In this document: in pieces, positions 8,574 to 17,031 of the stretch | How the letters are laid out: every line of letters begins with the position of its first letter | Position numbering within the stretch: the first letter of the stretch is position 1 | Origin: Salinibacillus aidingensis | Lineage (GTDB): Bacteria > Bacillota > Bacilli > Bacillales > Alkalibacillaceae | Direction of reading: 5' to 3' | Length of the DNA stretch: 64,000 nucleotides | Assembly (NCBI RefSeq): GCF_039522525.1 | Contig: NZ_BAAADO010000001.1 | Location: 186,001-250,000, forward strand | The notes under the pieces: generated by a model | What the model was told of the DNA's origin: nothing | Databases searched by the model: none | The model's input: the letters and a program-made list of their open reading frames with translations, nothing else | Program-made: the position numbers and the translations under genes

Positions 8574-9656
8574 TTACTGCAGGCATTCAGACAATGCATT
8601 TGTAAATTCTTTCATATCTTTTTCCCTTCCAATAGTCACGCGGATACTCTGATCAATCCCCAATAATTCCCCGGCACGAACGATAAAGCCATGATCCAAT
8701 AATTGATCAGAAACTTCCAATCCGGATTTAGGAAGATGAATAAGAAGAAAATTCGTTTCTGAAGGATCATAGGTCAGGTGATGCTGCTCGCAAAAGTGTT
8801 CTACTTCATGACGGACGTTTTGATTCAGCTGCCTGATTTCTTTAATATATGTCTGATCCTCAAGAGCATTAATAGCTGCAAACTGACCAATAGATGTGAC
8901 ATTAAAAGGACCTCGGATGGTATTTAAATGACGAATAATTTCCTCAGAACTAATCCCGTAGCCTACGCGAAAGCCTGCTAAACCATAAGCCTTCGAAAAG
9001 GTTCTTAATACAATTATATTCTTATAGTTTTCCAACAGGGATAAAGAATCCGGGTAATCTTCAGCTGAAACGTACTCATAATAAGCCTCATCAAGTACAA
9101 CTAAAACATGCTCAGGGCAGCGGTCCAGAAAAGACTTCAGCTGTTTTTCGTTTATATAACAGCCAGTAGGATTATTCGGACTGCATAACCACACGATTCT
9201 TGTCTTGTCATCAATCGCTTCCAGCATCTGTTCAAGCTGGTGATGACCATCCTTTACAGGGATTTCCCGCACCTCAGCCCCTTCAACCGCAGCATGATGC
9301 TTATATTGGGGGAAGGTAGGATGAGCCATGACTGTATTAGCACCCCCTTCAAGATAGGTACGGCACAGCATCTGAACAATTTCATCTGAGCCTGCACCGA
9401 AAATGAGCTGGTCCATATCCACATTTAAATGAGCTGAGACACGCTCCCTCAGTTCTCTTGCATAACCATCAGGATAAAGGTGCAAATCTTCCCCGAAATC
9501 ACTCAATTTTTCCAGAACTAACGGCGATGGACCATAAACATTTTCATTGGATGCCAGCTTAACAATTTTAGAAAGATGACGTTCTTTTTTAACTTCATTA
9601 ATTGTCTTTCCCGGTTTGTATGGTGTTAATGATGGGATAATGTTTTTGGTCTTCAT
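8574..9656 (-). CDS. hisC: Histidinol-phosphate aminotransferase
   Basis: This 360-residue PLP-dependent class I/II aminotransferase converts imidazole acetol-phosphate to histidinol-phosphate. In Bacillus the same enzyme also transaminates phenylalanine and tyrosine precursors, explaining its place among aro genes. Visible motifs are SPNNPTG near residue 155, DEAYYEY near 185 and the PLP lysine in TFSKAYGLAGFRVGYG near 218. GAGGAGG precedes the ATG. Its start lies only 15 bases after aroH, exactly where B. subtilis has the six trp genes. Nothing in the gene itself looks damaged. Confidence 0.95.
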   Translation of the reverse strand: MKTKNIIPSLTPYKPGKTINEVKKERHLSKIVKLASNENVYGPSPLVLEKLSDFGEDLHLYPDGYARELRERVSAHLNVDMDQLIFGAGSDEIVQMLCRTYLEGGANTVMAHPTFPQYKHHAAVEGAEVREIPVKDGHHQLEQMLEAIDDKTRIVWLCSPNNPTGCYINEKQLKSFLDRCPEHVLVVLDEAYYEYVSAEDYPDSLSLLENYKNIIVLRTFSKAYGLAGFRVGYGISSEEIIRHLNTIRGPFNVTSIGQFAAINALEDQTYIKEIRQLNQNVRHEVEHFCEQHHLTYDPSETNFLLIHLPKSGLEVSDQLLDHGFIVRAGELLGIDQSIRVTIGREKDMKEFTNALSECLQ

Positions 9657-9671
9657 GATTGAAAGCCTCCT

Positions 9672-10034
9672 CTACTTAATTAAATCAGGACGTAATTTTT
9701 TGGCATCACCGTGATAAATATGCTGGATTTCTTTCTGATTTCGGTCGGTTTGGGCTGTAACCATCACCCTAATACACTTTTCCAGAGCTTCAGGAACAGG
9801 GATTTCGGTCGTACACATAACAGGAACGTAAGTCCAGCCATCGAGCATGCGCATCCCTTTAGCCGGAAATGCCGCATTTAAATCTGGTGTAACAGAAATT
9901 AATACAGAGACTATATCCTCAGGCTGTATTTGATTTTTTTCGGCCACGTCCTTTAACAAATCCCTTGTAGTCTTATGTATTGCTTCTGTTTCATTTGCTT
10001 TTACCGTTGCTGCTCCTCGTATTCCTCTGATCAT
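9672..10034 (-). CDS. aroH: Monofunctional chorismate mutase, AroH class
   Basis: A 120-residue AroH-type chorismate mutase, which rearranges chorismate to prephenate, the entry point to phenylalanine and tyrosine. The N-terminus MIRGIRGAATV contains the conserved arginine of the active site, and the C-terminal half includes PVMCTTEIPVP and RVMVTAQTDR with the other expected catalytic residues. It overlaps aroB by four bases (ATGA), indicating translational coupling. Both chorismate mutase and TyrA are here, so the tyrosine branch is complete at this locus while the tryptophan branch is missing. Confidence 0.97.
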   Translation of the reverse strand: MIRGIRGAATVKANETEAIHKTTRDLLKDVAEKNQIQPEDIVSVLISVTPDLNAAFPAKGMRMLDGWTYVPVMCTTEIPVPEALEKCIRVMVTAQTDRNQKEIQHIYHGDAKKLRPDLIK

Positions 10035-11119
10035 TCCATCACCTCGTTCATAAAGCTTGTTAATTCTGTGAATAATCGATGTTCATCAATCGTGCATATT
10101 AGGGGTTTTCCCACTTCCTTTAATAAAACCATGCGAATTTGACCCTTTTGATTCTTTTTATCAAGTTTCATTCGATCCAGTAAGGGGGAGATTTGCAGAT
10201 CTTTACAAATGTCTAAAGGATATTGCAGCTGTTCTAACCAGGTTTTAAAGTTCTGATAAGAAAAAGATAAGGATAAATAGCTCTGACTTACCCGAAGAGC
10301 AAATAACATACCTATAGCTACGGCCTCTCCATGAGTAATGGCGCCATACCCGGATTCTGCTTCAATCGCGTGGCCTAGTGTATGTCCAAAATTCAAATAG
10401 CTCCTGACTCCCTTTTCCTGTTCATCTTCCTCCACAATATGAGCTTTGATCTTAATTCCATTGTAAAGGGCTTCCTCTAAAACAATTGGATGGATGTTCT
10501 CCAGCGCTTGCACCTCATCCATCAGTTGGTTAAGCATCCTTTTATCCGCTATCAGGCCATGCTTGACTACCTCAGCAAACCCTGACCTTCTCTCAACAGC
10601 AGATAGAGTCCTTATCGTTGACAGATCGTAAACCACAGCCTTAGGTGCGTGGAACGATCCAATTAAATTTTTTCCTAGAGGATGGTTGATGCCTGTCTTC
10701 CCTCCCACACTGCTGTCATGAGCCAGAATCGTGGTCGGAACCTGGATATAGTCAATTCCCCGCATAAAGGTGGCAGCTGTGAAGCCAGCCAGGTCCCCAA
10801 CAACTCCGCCACCTAATGCAACAATAAGCGAATGACGATCCAGACCGTTTTGAATGGCATACGTTTGCAGTTGTTCAAAAACATTCAATTGCTTAGACTT
10901 TTCCCCGGCCGCTATCGTATAGGAATAAAGCTGGTCTGTTTCCATTTGCAGTGCCTCTTCTGCGTCTTTTAAGTAGCCCAACTGCTCCACCTGACTATCC
11001 GTGATGATTAATATTTTGTCATAAGACTTGGGTAAATATTTTGACAGTTCAAAGCGCAAGTCCGGACCTATATAGACGTTATAGGCCCCTTGACTGGCGT
11101 TGATTTGTAATGTTTTCAT
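10031..11119 (-). CDS. aroB: 3-dehydroquinate synthase
   Basis: This 362-residue NAD- and zinc-dependent enzyme makes 3-dehydroquinate from DAHP, the second step of the shikimate pathway. The family motif GGGVVGDLAGFTAATFMRG is at about residues 104-122. The zinc ligands are expected in the GFAEVVKHG, FGHTLGHAIE and THGEAVAIGM segments, all present. AAGGGG precedes the ATG. It begins immediately after the aroF stop codon and overlaps aroH by four bases, a tightly packed aroF-aroB-aroH unit. Confidence 0.97.
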   Translation of the reverse strand: MKTLQINASQGAYNVYIGPDLRFELSKYLPKSYDKILIITDSQVEQLGYLKDAEEALQMETDQLYSYTIAAGEKSKQLNVFEQLQTYAIQNGLDRHSLIVALGGGVVGDLAGFTAATFMRGIDYIQVPTTILAHDSSVGGKTGINHPLGKNLIGSFHAPKAVVYDLSTIRTLSAVERRSGFAEVVKHGLIADKRMLNQLMDEVQALENIHPIVLEEALYNGIKIKAHIVEEDEQEKGVRSYLNFGHTLGHAIEAESGYGAITHGEAVAIGMLFALRVSQSYLSLSFSYQNFKTWLEQLQYPLDICKDLQISPLLDRMKLDKKNQKGQIRMVLLKEVGKPLICTIDEHRLFTELTSFMNEVME

Positions 11120-12283
11120 CTAAAAACCCCTTATTTCTTCACGATAATCCTCAATAGCCTGTTTTAATTTCGGGAATTGGTCATGCGGAAACTGCTCCAG
11201 TAGGGTTCGTGCAACCTCCCAGGCCACTACATGCTCCATCACAACGGAAGCAGCAGGTACCGCGCATGAATCGGATCGTTCTATACTGGCTTTAAAAGGC
11301 TCTTTGGAGTCGATATCTACACTTTGCAGTGGTTTATAAAGGGTTGGTATAGGTTTCATGACTCCACGGACAACGATTGGCATTCCGGTTGTCATTCCAC
11401 CTTCAAATCCTCCTAATCGATTGGTTCGGCGATAATATCCTCTTTCCTCACTCCAAAGAATTTCATCGTGAACTTCACTTCCATTTTTCCGGGCCGCTTC
11501 AAAGCCAATTCCAAATTCTACTCCTTTAAATGCATTTATGCTGGTCACCCCGCCAGCAATACGAGAATCTAACTTTCTGTCATAGTGAACATAGGAACCT
11601 ACACCTGCAGGCATACCTTCTACGACCACCTCACAGACACCGCCTATAGAATCTCCATCTTTTTTGGCCTGATCAATTGCATTCTTCATCGACTCTTCAA
11701 CATTGGGATCTAATGTCCGAACTGGCGATTCTTCTGAAACTTCCGCTTTCTTCTGAATAGATAAATCCACATCATCGGCACGTATTCCGGCGATTTCCTT
11801 TACGTAGCCGACCACATCGATGTCCAGTTCCTTTAAAATCTTTTTGGCCAGACTGCCGGCAGCTACCCTTGCTGCTGTTTCTCTGGCGGATGAACGCTCG
11901 AGAACATTCCTCATATCCCTATGACCGTATTTCAGCGCCCCATTCAGATCTGCATGTCCAGGACGGGGTCTCGTAATTTGTCTTTTAATTTTCTGTGTAT
12001 CTTCTATGGGATCCTCTCCCATAATGTTTTCCCAGTGTTTAAAGTCGTCATTTTCCACGACAAACGTAATTGGGGATCCTAATGTATAGCCATGGCGTAC
12101 ACCACTTTTAATTTCAACCAGATCTTTTTCTATTTTCATCCGTCTGCCGCGGCCGTGTCCCTTTTGCCGTCTCAATAACGACTCACTAATATCACTTGAT
12201 AAAAGAGGTAAATTTGCCGGAACTCCTTCAACGATTGTCGTTAATTGTTTTCCATGTGATTCTCCTGCCGTTAAATAACGCAA
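11120..12283 (-). CDS. aroF: Chorismate synthase
   Basis: The enzyme converts EPSP to chorismate with reduced FMN, the last common step of the aromatic pathway. Signatures are GESHGKQL near residue 8, RPGHADLNGALKYGHRDMRNVLERSSARETAARVA (starting near 105, quoted as the family's long signature region) and GGMTTGMPIVVRG near 295. The start is a TTG with GGAGGG eight bases upstream. It is the first gene of the aro transcript: the cheR terminator lies between it and cheR. Named aroF after the Bacillus convention (aroC in E. coli). The 387 residues match the Bacillus type. Confidence 0.97.
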   Translation of the reverse strand: MRYLTAGESHGKQLTTIVEGVPANLPLLSSDISESLLRRQKGHGRGRRMKIEKDLVEIKSGVRHGYTLGSPITFVVENDDFKHWENIMGEDPIEDTQKIKRQITRPRPGHADLNGALKYGHRDMRNVLERSSARETAARVAAGSLAKKILKELDIDVVGYVKEIAGIRADDVDLSIQKKAEVSEESPVRTLDPNVEESMKNAIDQAKKDGDSIGGVCEVVVEGMPAGVGSYVHYDRKLDSRIAGGVTSINAFKGVEFGIGFEAARKNGSEVHDEILWSEERGYYRRTNRLGGFEGGMTTGMPIVVRGVMKPIPTLYKPLQSVDIDSKEPFKASIERSDSCAVPAASVVMEHVVAWEVARTLLEQFPHDQFPKLKQAIEDYREEIRGF

Positions 12284-12402
12284 AATAAACCCTCCAATAT
12301 TTATGTATACGTCTGTATTTTTATTACTATATCATACACAACCTGATTTGTGTTTGCATACTGCAGATATTTTTACAAAAATCAAAATTTATTATATATA
12401 AA

Positions 12403-12429
12403 AAACACTTGAAGCTTATTCAAGTGTTT
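12403..12429 (-). terminator. Rho-independent terminator of cheR
   Basis: A perfect 11-bp inverted repeat (12403-12413 and 12419-12429) with a 5-base loop is followed on the minus strand by a run of T. The loop lies on the cheR stop codon, so the coding sequence supplies one arm. Confidence 0.85.
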
Positions 12430-13210
12430 GTTCTTTCGCGTTTTGTTTTTCATAAAAAAAGGTATCCACGGTTTGGAACTGATATTGTTTCGGATTAAAA
12501 ATTTGTTCGGTGCTACCCACAAAAAGGATCCCATCATCAGCCAGGGAGTGACTGAATCCCTGATAGATTTCCTCTTTTGCTTCATCTGTAAAGTAAATAA
12601 GTACATTCCGGCATACAATTAAATCATATTCCCGTCCATAAGTATCCTTAAGCAAATTATGTTTTTTAAAGGTGATGGCCTTCTTAAGATTAGGGTCAAT
12701 GGTATAAATGCCATTGTTTTCCTGAAAATACTTACGCTTCAAGTCTTCCGGGACCTCTTTCAGTGATTTACCTGGGTACACTCCATTTCGAGCCGCCTGC
12801 AGAGCATTTTCATCTATATCGGTCGCCACGATCTCAACATTAGATAATGAAATATGCTGATTCATAATCATGGCAATCGTGTATGGTTCTTCTCCGGTAG
12901 AACAAGCCGCACTCCATATTTTCAAATGCTTTTTCCTGGTTAACAGTTTAGGAATAATGGTTTGATCAAGGACATCCCATCGTTTTTTGTTGCGGAAAAA
13001 CTCAGATACATTGATGGTAATACGATTTAAAAACTCGTGATAGTATTCCTTATTATTAATGAGAAGATTGTAATAATCATCAAACGACTGACAGCCCCGT
13101 TTTTCTCTCAGTGATATCAGACGACGTTTCATCTGCTTTTCTTTATATAAAGACAGGTTTATACCCGTCCTTTTATGGATACGTTCTGTAAATTGTTCAT
13201 AATCCCCCAT
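12416..13210 (-). CDS. cheR: Chemotaxis protein methyltransferase CheR
   Basis: CheR uses S-adenosylmethionine to methylate glutamates on chemoreceptors during adaptation. The N-terminal helical domain (about residues 1-75) has RTGINLSLYKEKQMKRRL and the NVSEFFRN segment. The SAM-binding domain follows, with WSAACSTGEEPYTIAM near 105 and DLIVCRNVLIYF near 195. The frame opens 8 codons earlier, but AGAAGGGG before the ATG at 13210 supports the 264-residue form. It is in its Bacillus position between ndk and aroF, away from other chemotaxis genes, and ends in a terminator overlapping its stop codon. Confidence 0.96.
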   Translation of the reverse strand: MGDYEQFTERIHKRTGINLSLYKEKQMKRRLISLREKRGCQSFDDYYNLLINNKEYYHEFLNRITINVSEFFRNKKRWDVLDQTIIPKLLTRKKHLKIWSAACSTGEEPYTIAMIMNQHISLSNVEIVATDIDENALQAARNGVYPGKSLKEVPEDLKRKYFQENNGIYTIDPNLKKAITFKKHNLLKDTYGREYDLIVCRNVLIYFTDEAKEEIYQGFSHSLADDGILFVGSTEQIFNPKQYQFQTVDTFFYEKQNAKEQTLE

Positions 13211-13247
13211 GGTCGTTCCCCTTCTATAAATCATTATAAATGAAAGA

Positions 13248-13268
13248 AGGCCAGTGAAGTACTGGCCT
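13248..13268 (-). terminator. Hairpin after ndk, probable terminator
   Basis: An 8-bp perfect stem (13248-13255 with 13261-13268) is followed on the minus strand by a T-rich but interrupted tail. It sits in the 66-base gap between ndk and cheR. Confidence 0.6.
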
Positions 13269-13276
13269 GTTCTATA

Positions 13277-13723
13277 CTAGTAAATCCACTTTTGGTCATC
13301 TTTTGTAAAGGATAAGAGATCATTCTGGTTAAAGAACAAGTTGATTTCTCTTTCTGCACTTTCAGATGAATCTGATCCGTGAATCACATTTTTGCCCACA
13401 GTAAGTCCAAAATCTCCTCGAATAGTACCCGGAGCTGCTTCCTGCGGGTTCGTTTTCCCCATCATTTGGCGGGCCGTAGCAATTACATTTTCACCCTCCC
13501 ATACCATGGCAAAAACAGGGCCTGAAGTTATGAAATCAACTAGTTCACCAAAAAACGGTTTATCCTTATGTTCACCGTAATGTTCTTCAGCAAGCTCATT
13601 GGATATTTGCATAAGCTTTGCAGCCGATAATTGAAATCCTTTCTTTTCAAATCTTGTTACAATTTCCCCTACAAGGTTTCTCTGCACTCCATCTGGTTTA
13701 ATCATTAGAAATGTTTTTTCCAT
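13277..13723 (-). CDS. ndk: Nucleoside diphosphate kinase
   Basis: This 148-residue enzyme transfers the gamma phosphate from ATP to nucleoside diphosphates through a phospho-histidine. The active site is readable as NVIHGSDSSESAEREI, with the catalytic histidine near residue 115. The N-terminal MIKPDGVQRNLVGEI is typical of the family. Length is normal for Bacillus. AGAGGTG precedes the ATG. It lies between hepT and cheR, as in B. subtilis, and is followed by a hairpin. Confidence 0.98.
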   Translation of the reverse strand: MEKTFLMIKPDGVQRNLVGEIVTRFEKKGFQLSAAKLMQISNELAEEHYGEHKDKPFFGELVDFITSGPVFAMVWEGENVIATARQMMGKTNPQEAAPGTIRGDFGLTVGKNVIHGSDSSESAEREINLFFNQNDLLSFTKDDQKWIY

Positions 13724-13807
13724 CTTTACACCTCTTTTTATAGTAGATTGTGAAAACGCTTCAAGCCTCTAAAAGTTTAACAAATTTTGTGTTTTTTGAC
13801 AATTCTT

Positions 13808-14785
13808 TTAATAGCTTCTTTTGCCAATATATTTCGCGATGTCCATCAAAGCCTTCTTCGCCTTGGATTGTGGCAGAACTTCCAACTGTTTATAGGCTTT
13901 TTGTAAATAGAGTTCACTTACGCGAAATGACTTTTCAATAACATCAGATTGCTTGATTTCCTCTACTATGTCAGCAAGATCCTTACTTACCACAGCTTGT
14001 CCACGGGATTGTTCAAAGCTGCTGGCCAATCTTTGCTTAAAAGAAGTGTCTTCTAATTTATATAAAACGGGTAACGTAATATTCCCCTGAAACAAATCAC
14101 TTCCAGCCGGCTTCCCCAGCTTTTCTGGTGTTGCGGTGAAGTCTAAAATATCATCAATGATTTGATACGACATTCCTATATAGTAGCCATACTTAGCCAA
14201 GGCTTTTTGATAGTCAGCCGGAGCGTCCGCAACAATGGCTCCCAAATGACAGCTGCTTGCTATAAGAAGTGCTGTTTTCCGTTTTATACGTCTTAAGTAA
14301 TTTCTAAAGTTCTGATCCAGATTATATTGATCCTTTAATTGTTCAATTTCCCCTTGCGCAAGTTCAACAATGGTATTGGACAGGATCAGATGTGCTTTCG
14401 GGTTTTGAATAACAGACAGGATTTCAAGAGCCCTGGCAAACATATAGTCTCCAGTATACATGGAAACCCGGTTATCCCATTTAGCATTAATGGTTTCATG
14501 GCCTCTTCGTAATTCTGCATCATCAATCACATCATCATGCACCAAAGAAGCCATATGCATCAATTCGAATGAAGAAGCGACATGTTTAATTTTTTCCAGG
14601 TCGTAATGACCAAACTTTGCAGCCAGCAAAACAAAAACAGGTCGAATTCGTTTTCCGCCTGCTTTTAGTAATTGAGTAGATGCTGCCCGTAAAACAGGAT
14701 GATCTGCTTTAACTGTATATAATAATTCCGACTCAATAATATCTAAATCATGATTTAAAAATTTATAAGATAAAGGTAGTTTCAT
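13808..14785 (-). CDS. hepT: Heptaprenyl diphosphate synthase component II
   Basis: This is the catalytic subunit of the two-component heptaprenyl diphosphate synthase that builds the C35 side chain of menaquinone-7. Both aspartate-rich motifs are present: DDVIDDAELRRG near residue 83 (first Asp-rich motif) and IIDDILDF near 215. GGKRIRP near 44 binds the allylic/homoallylic diphosphates. A GTG three codons upstream is possible, but AGGTG at the right distance supports the ATG at 14785. The non-catalytic partner hepS is two genes upstream with menG between, forming a menaquinone assembly unit. Confidence 0.96.
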   Translation of the reverse strand: MKLPLSYKFLNHDLDIIESELLYTVKADHPVLRAASTQLLKAGGKRIRPVFVLLAAKFGHYDLEKIKHVASSFELMHMASLVHDDVIDDAELRRGHETINAKWDNRVSMYTGDYMFARALEILSVIQNPKAHLILSNTIVELAQGEIEQLKDQYNLDQNFRNYLRRIKRKTALLIASSCHLGAIVADAPADYQKALAKYGYYIGMSYQIIDDILDFTATPEKLGKPAGSDLFQGNITLPVLYKLEDTSFKQRLASSFEQSRGQAVVSKDLADIVEEIKQSDVIEKSFRVSELYLQKAYKQLEVLPQSKAKKALMDIAKYIGKRSY

Positions 14786-14821
14786 ATGTTTCACCTATAT
14801 TTCAAATATCTGAATATGTGA

Positions 14822-15535
14822 TCATTTTTCCGGCTTTGTTCCCAGATGCATGGCTGCAACTCCGCCAGTATAACTTTTTATCTGAACATCCGTCAAACCA
14901 GCTTCCAAAAACAACGCTTTAAGTGCCTTTCGATCCGGGAAGTCTTTTGCTGATTCATGCAGCCACGCATATTCATTATAACTTTTGGCAAAGATTTTTC
15001 CGAAAAGGGGCATTACAAATTTAAAATAGAGATAATATAATTGCCTGTATACGGGAATGGTTGGTTGCGAGGTTTCTAAACAGACCACTTTTCCTCCTGG
15101 TTTAATCACCCTGGTCATTTCTTTTAATACATGCAGATAGTCAGGGACATTCCGCAAGCCAAATCCGATGGTCACATAATCAAAGGAGTTGTCTTCAAAC
15201 GGAAGATTCATTGCATCCCCATGCTTAAAAGAAATTTGAGGAAGGGGTTCCTGGTCCAATTTAGTTTGAGCGATGGAAAGCATGTTCTTGCTAAAATCGA
15301 GACCGGTCACCTGTCCACTCTTACCTACAACTTCTCCAAGTGCAAACGTCCAGTCTCCTGTTCCACAGCAAACATCTAATGCCTTCTCCCCTGGTTTTAC
15401 TTCCATTCGTTTCATGACATCTTTTCGCCAGGCTTTATGCCTCTGAAAAGAAATGACAGAGTTCATCACGTCATATTTATCATAAATCTTTTCAAATACA
15501 TGGTGAACTTTCTCTGCTTTTGAGCGCTGATCCAT
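14822..15535 (-). CDS. menG: Demethylmenaquinone methyltransferase
   Basis: MenG (UbiE family) methylates demethylmenaquinone with S-adenosylmethionine in the last step of menaquinone synthesis. The SAM-binding motif reads ALDVCCGTGDW near residue 50, and GFGLRNVPD near 118 is diagnostic of the UbiE/COQ5 family. It is 237 residues long. AGGAAGGATAAGAAA leads into the ATG, four bases after the hepS stop. With HepS and HepT it supplies the quinone used by the qcr complex at the start of the window. Confidence 0.97.
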   Translation of the reverse strand: MDQRSKAEKVHHVFEKIYDKYDVMNSVISFQRHKAWRKDVMKRMEVKPGEKALDVCCGTGDWTFALGEVVGKSGQVTGLDFSKNMLSIAQTKLDQEPLPQISFKHGDAMNLPFEDNSFDYVTIGFGLRNVPDYLHVLKEMTRVIKPGGKVVCLETSQPTIPVYRQLYYLYFKFVMPLFGKIFAKSYNEYAWLHESAKDFPDRKALKALFLEAGLTDVQIKSYTGGVAAMHLGTKPEK

Positions 15536-15539
15536 TTTC

Positions 15540-16325
15540 TTATCCTTCCTCCAATAAGATTCCCTGTTTCTGTGAAATTCTTTTCAGTTCATTCATTAAA
15601 AACATTCTCAATTCATTAAGGTGCAATGGTAACGATTGGATTAATGATTCTAACCTGATCATAATTCCCGGTATCATATTTTCCACCATCCGAATGACAT
15701 CATCTTCGTTATTACTTTGACTGAGCAAGGTTATCACAGCCGACTTCTGTTCCTGAGCATATGTTTTCAACTCCAGGAATAACCGCTTCATAAGCAGCCA
15801 GTTTTTTATCACATCATGGTGTTCCGTCATTTTAAAGTATTCAGCCACATGGATCACGATGGCTGATTCGACTTCTTTCATCTCTTCTATCAGATGCTCA
15901 ATGGAATGGATATCACTGTGATAAATCATCATTTTTCTTTCATTTATCGTTCGAATGGCACCAGCAATCACTTCGATTAAATCTATATATTCAACGCGGG
16001 ATAAATTGTGGTAAAACTTTCCACTCAACAGGTCACCCACTAGAACATTCATCTGCTTTTGCTGATTTATCTGATCATGTTTATAGGAATGAATGGATAC
16101 AAAATCATGAATGTCCAGTGCTGTCTGTACATACATAATCGCCTGAATTATTTGCTCTTTTTCCTTACGGGCGAGGTTATCGGAATAATCCAGAATAGTG
16201 TCCAAAAATAAAATCTTATCTTCAGAAAGAACAGGCTCCCTTTTTATGTCTCCAAATTTCTCATCAGCAAATTGGATGATATGATCTTTTATTTTCTGTA
16301 TAAATTTGGGATCCAAATCAATCAC
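15540..16325 (-). CDS. hepS: Heptaprenyl diphosphate synthase component I
   Basis: HepS is the small regulatory subunit that together with HepT forms active heptaprenyl diphosphate synthase. The 261-residue protein is helical and has no catalytic aspartate-rich motif, as expected for component I. It starts with GTG with an AAGG motif upstream. It is recognised mainly from position (mtrB-hepS-menG-hepT, as in B. subtilis), length and segments such as LVGDLLSGKFYHNL in the middle and MLIQ-type helices. This component is poorly conserved among Bacillaceae, so the identification is by context and weak similarity. Confidence 0.88.
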   Translation of the reverse strand: MIDLDPKFIQKIKDHIIQFADEKFGDIKREPVLSEDKILFLDTILDYSDNLARKEKEQIIQAIMYVQTALDIHDFVSIHSYKHDQINQQKQMNVLVGDLLSGKFYHNLSRVEYIDLIEVIAGAIRTINERKMMIYHSDIHSIEHLIEEMKEVESAIVIHVAEYFKMTEHHDVIKNWLLMKRLFLELKTYAQEQKSAVITLLSQSNNEDDVIRMVENMIPGIMIRLESLIQSLPLHLNELRMFLMNELKRISQKQGILLEEG

Positions 16326-16373
16326 CTTGACCCTTTCTCACAGAACCCACTTCAAAAACTTTTCATTGCTTGA

Positions 16374-16613
16374 TTAAATATCCTGATTTTCTTCAGTATG
16401 TATTTCACCATGACTGGTTTGAACGATGGCTTTGCCCCGAACCTTAACAGCTGAAGTGTGTTCAGTAAACTGAGCAATCATTACTTCTCCTCTATCTAAC
16501 TTCTCGGAATGATGAAAACGGGTATCTGTACCTCTTGTTAGTCCATTTACGTTTACACCATCTTCTAAAGCTTTTATAACAAAAAAATCCGAACCAGAAG
16601 AACTTGTACTCAT
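16374..16613 (-). CDS. mtrB: trp RNA-binding attenuation protein (TRAP)
   Basis: TRAP forms an 11-subunit ring that, when loaded with tryptophan, binds (G/U)AG repeats in trp leader RNA and causes termination. This 79-residue protein keeps the core GLTRGTDTRFHHSEKLDRGEV and the segment AQFTEHTSAVKVRG. The RNA-contacting triad (lysine in EKLD; lysine and arginine in VKVRG) and the tryptophan-pocket TRGTD are intact. AGGAGG lies 11 bases before the ATG. Its usual upstream partner mtrA (folE) is missing, and the trp operon is not at its usual place in the aro cluster. Its targets must therefore lie outside this window. Confidence 0.95.
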   Translation of the reverse strand: MSTSSSGSDFFVIKALEDGVNVNGLTRGTDTRFHHSEKLDRGEVMIAQFTEHTSAVKVRGKAIVQTSHGEIHTEENQDI

Positions 16614-16710
16614 CTTATGCAGTTCCTCCTCATAAACTTTTTAAGGTACGTTCATATTTTAACATTATCATTCCCTATAATCTATTGAAAAATGTTAAAA
16701 AGGAGCATAA

Positions 16711-16740
16711 AAAAAAGAGGGTTTGAAGACCCTCTTTTTT
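16711..16740 (-). terminator. Rho-independent terminator of hbs
   Basis: A perfect 12-bp inverted repeat (16711-16722 and 16729-16740) with a 6-base loop, whose arm ends in six T on either strand. It lies 18 bases after the hbs stop. Confidence 0.9.
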
Positions 16741-16758
16741 TACAGCCCTATGTATAGC

Positions 16759-17031
16759 TTATTTCACAGCATCCTTAAGGGCTTTACCAGGTTTGAATGC
16801 AGGAACTTTGCTGGCTGGAATTTCAATCTCATCACCAGTTTGTGGATTACGTCCTTTACGAGCCGCACGCTCGCGAACTTCAAAGTTACCAAACCCGATA
16901 AGCTGGACTTTATCTCCGTCAGTTAAGGAATCAGTAATGGATTCAAATACGGCATCTACAGCCTGAGCTGCATCCTTTTTAGAAAGATCGCTTTTTTCAG
17001 CAACTGCATTTACGAGTTCTGTTTTATTCAT
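16759..17031 (-). CDS. hbs: HU-type DNA-binding protein HBsu
   Basis: HU is the main nucleoid protein and binds and bends DNA as a dimer. Starting at the ATG at 17031 the protein has 90 residues: MNKTELVNAVAEKSDLSKKD at the N-terminus, GFGNFEVRERAARKGRNPQTG forming the arm with the DNA-intercalating proline, and a C-terminal helix. A GTG three codons upstream is also in frame. GGAGGAGGTG spaced for the ATG decides the start. The gene has a good sigma-A promoter at 17164-17192 and a long leader with inverted repeats. It is likely highly expressed. Confidence 0.98.
   Translation of the reverse strand: MNKTELVNAVAEKSDLSKKDAAQAVDAVFESITDSLTDGDKVQLIGFGNFEVRERAARKGRNPQTGDEIEIPASKVPAFKPGKALKDAVK

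Noticed and set aside
13751..13764. Possible cre-like sequence between hepT and ndk
   Set aside because: The 3' half departs from the cre consensus at two defined positions; too weak beside the perfect match at gudB.
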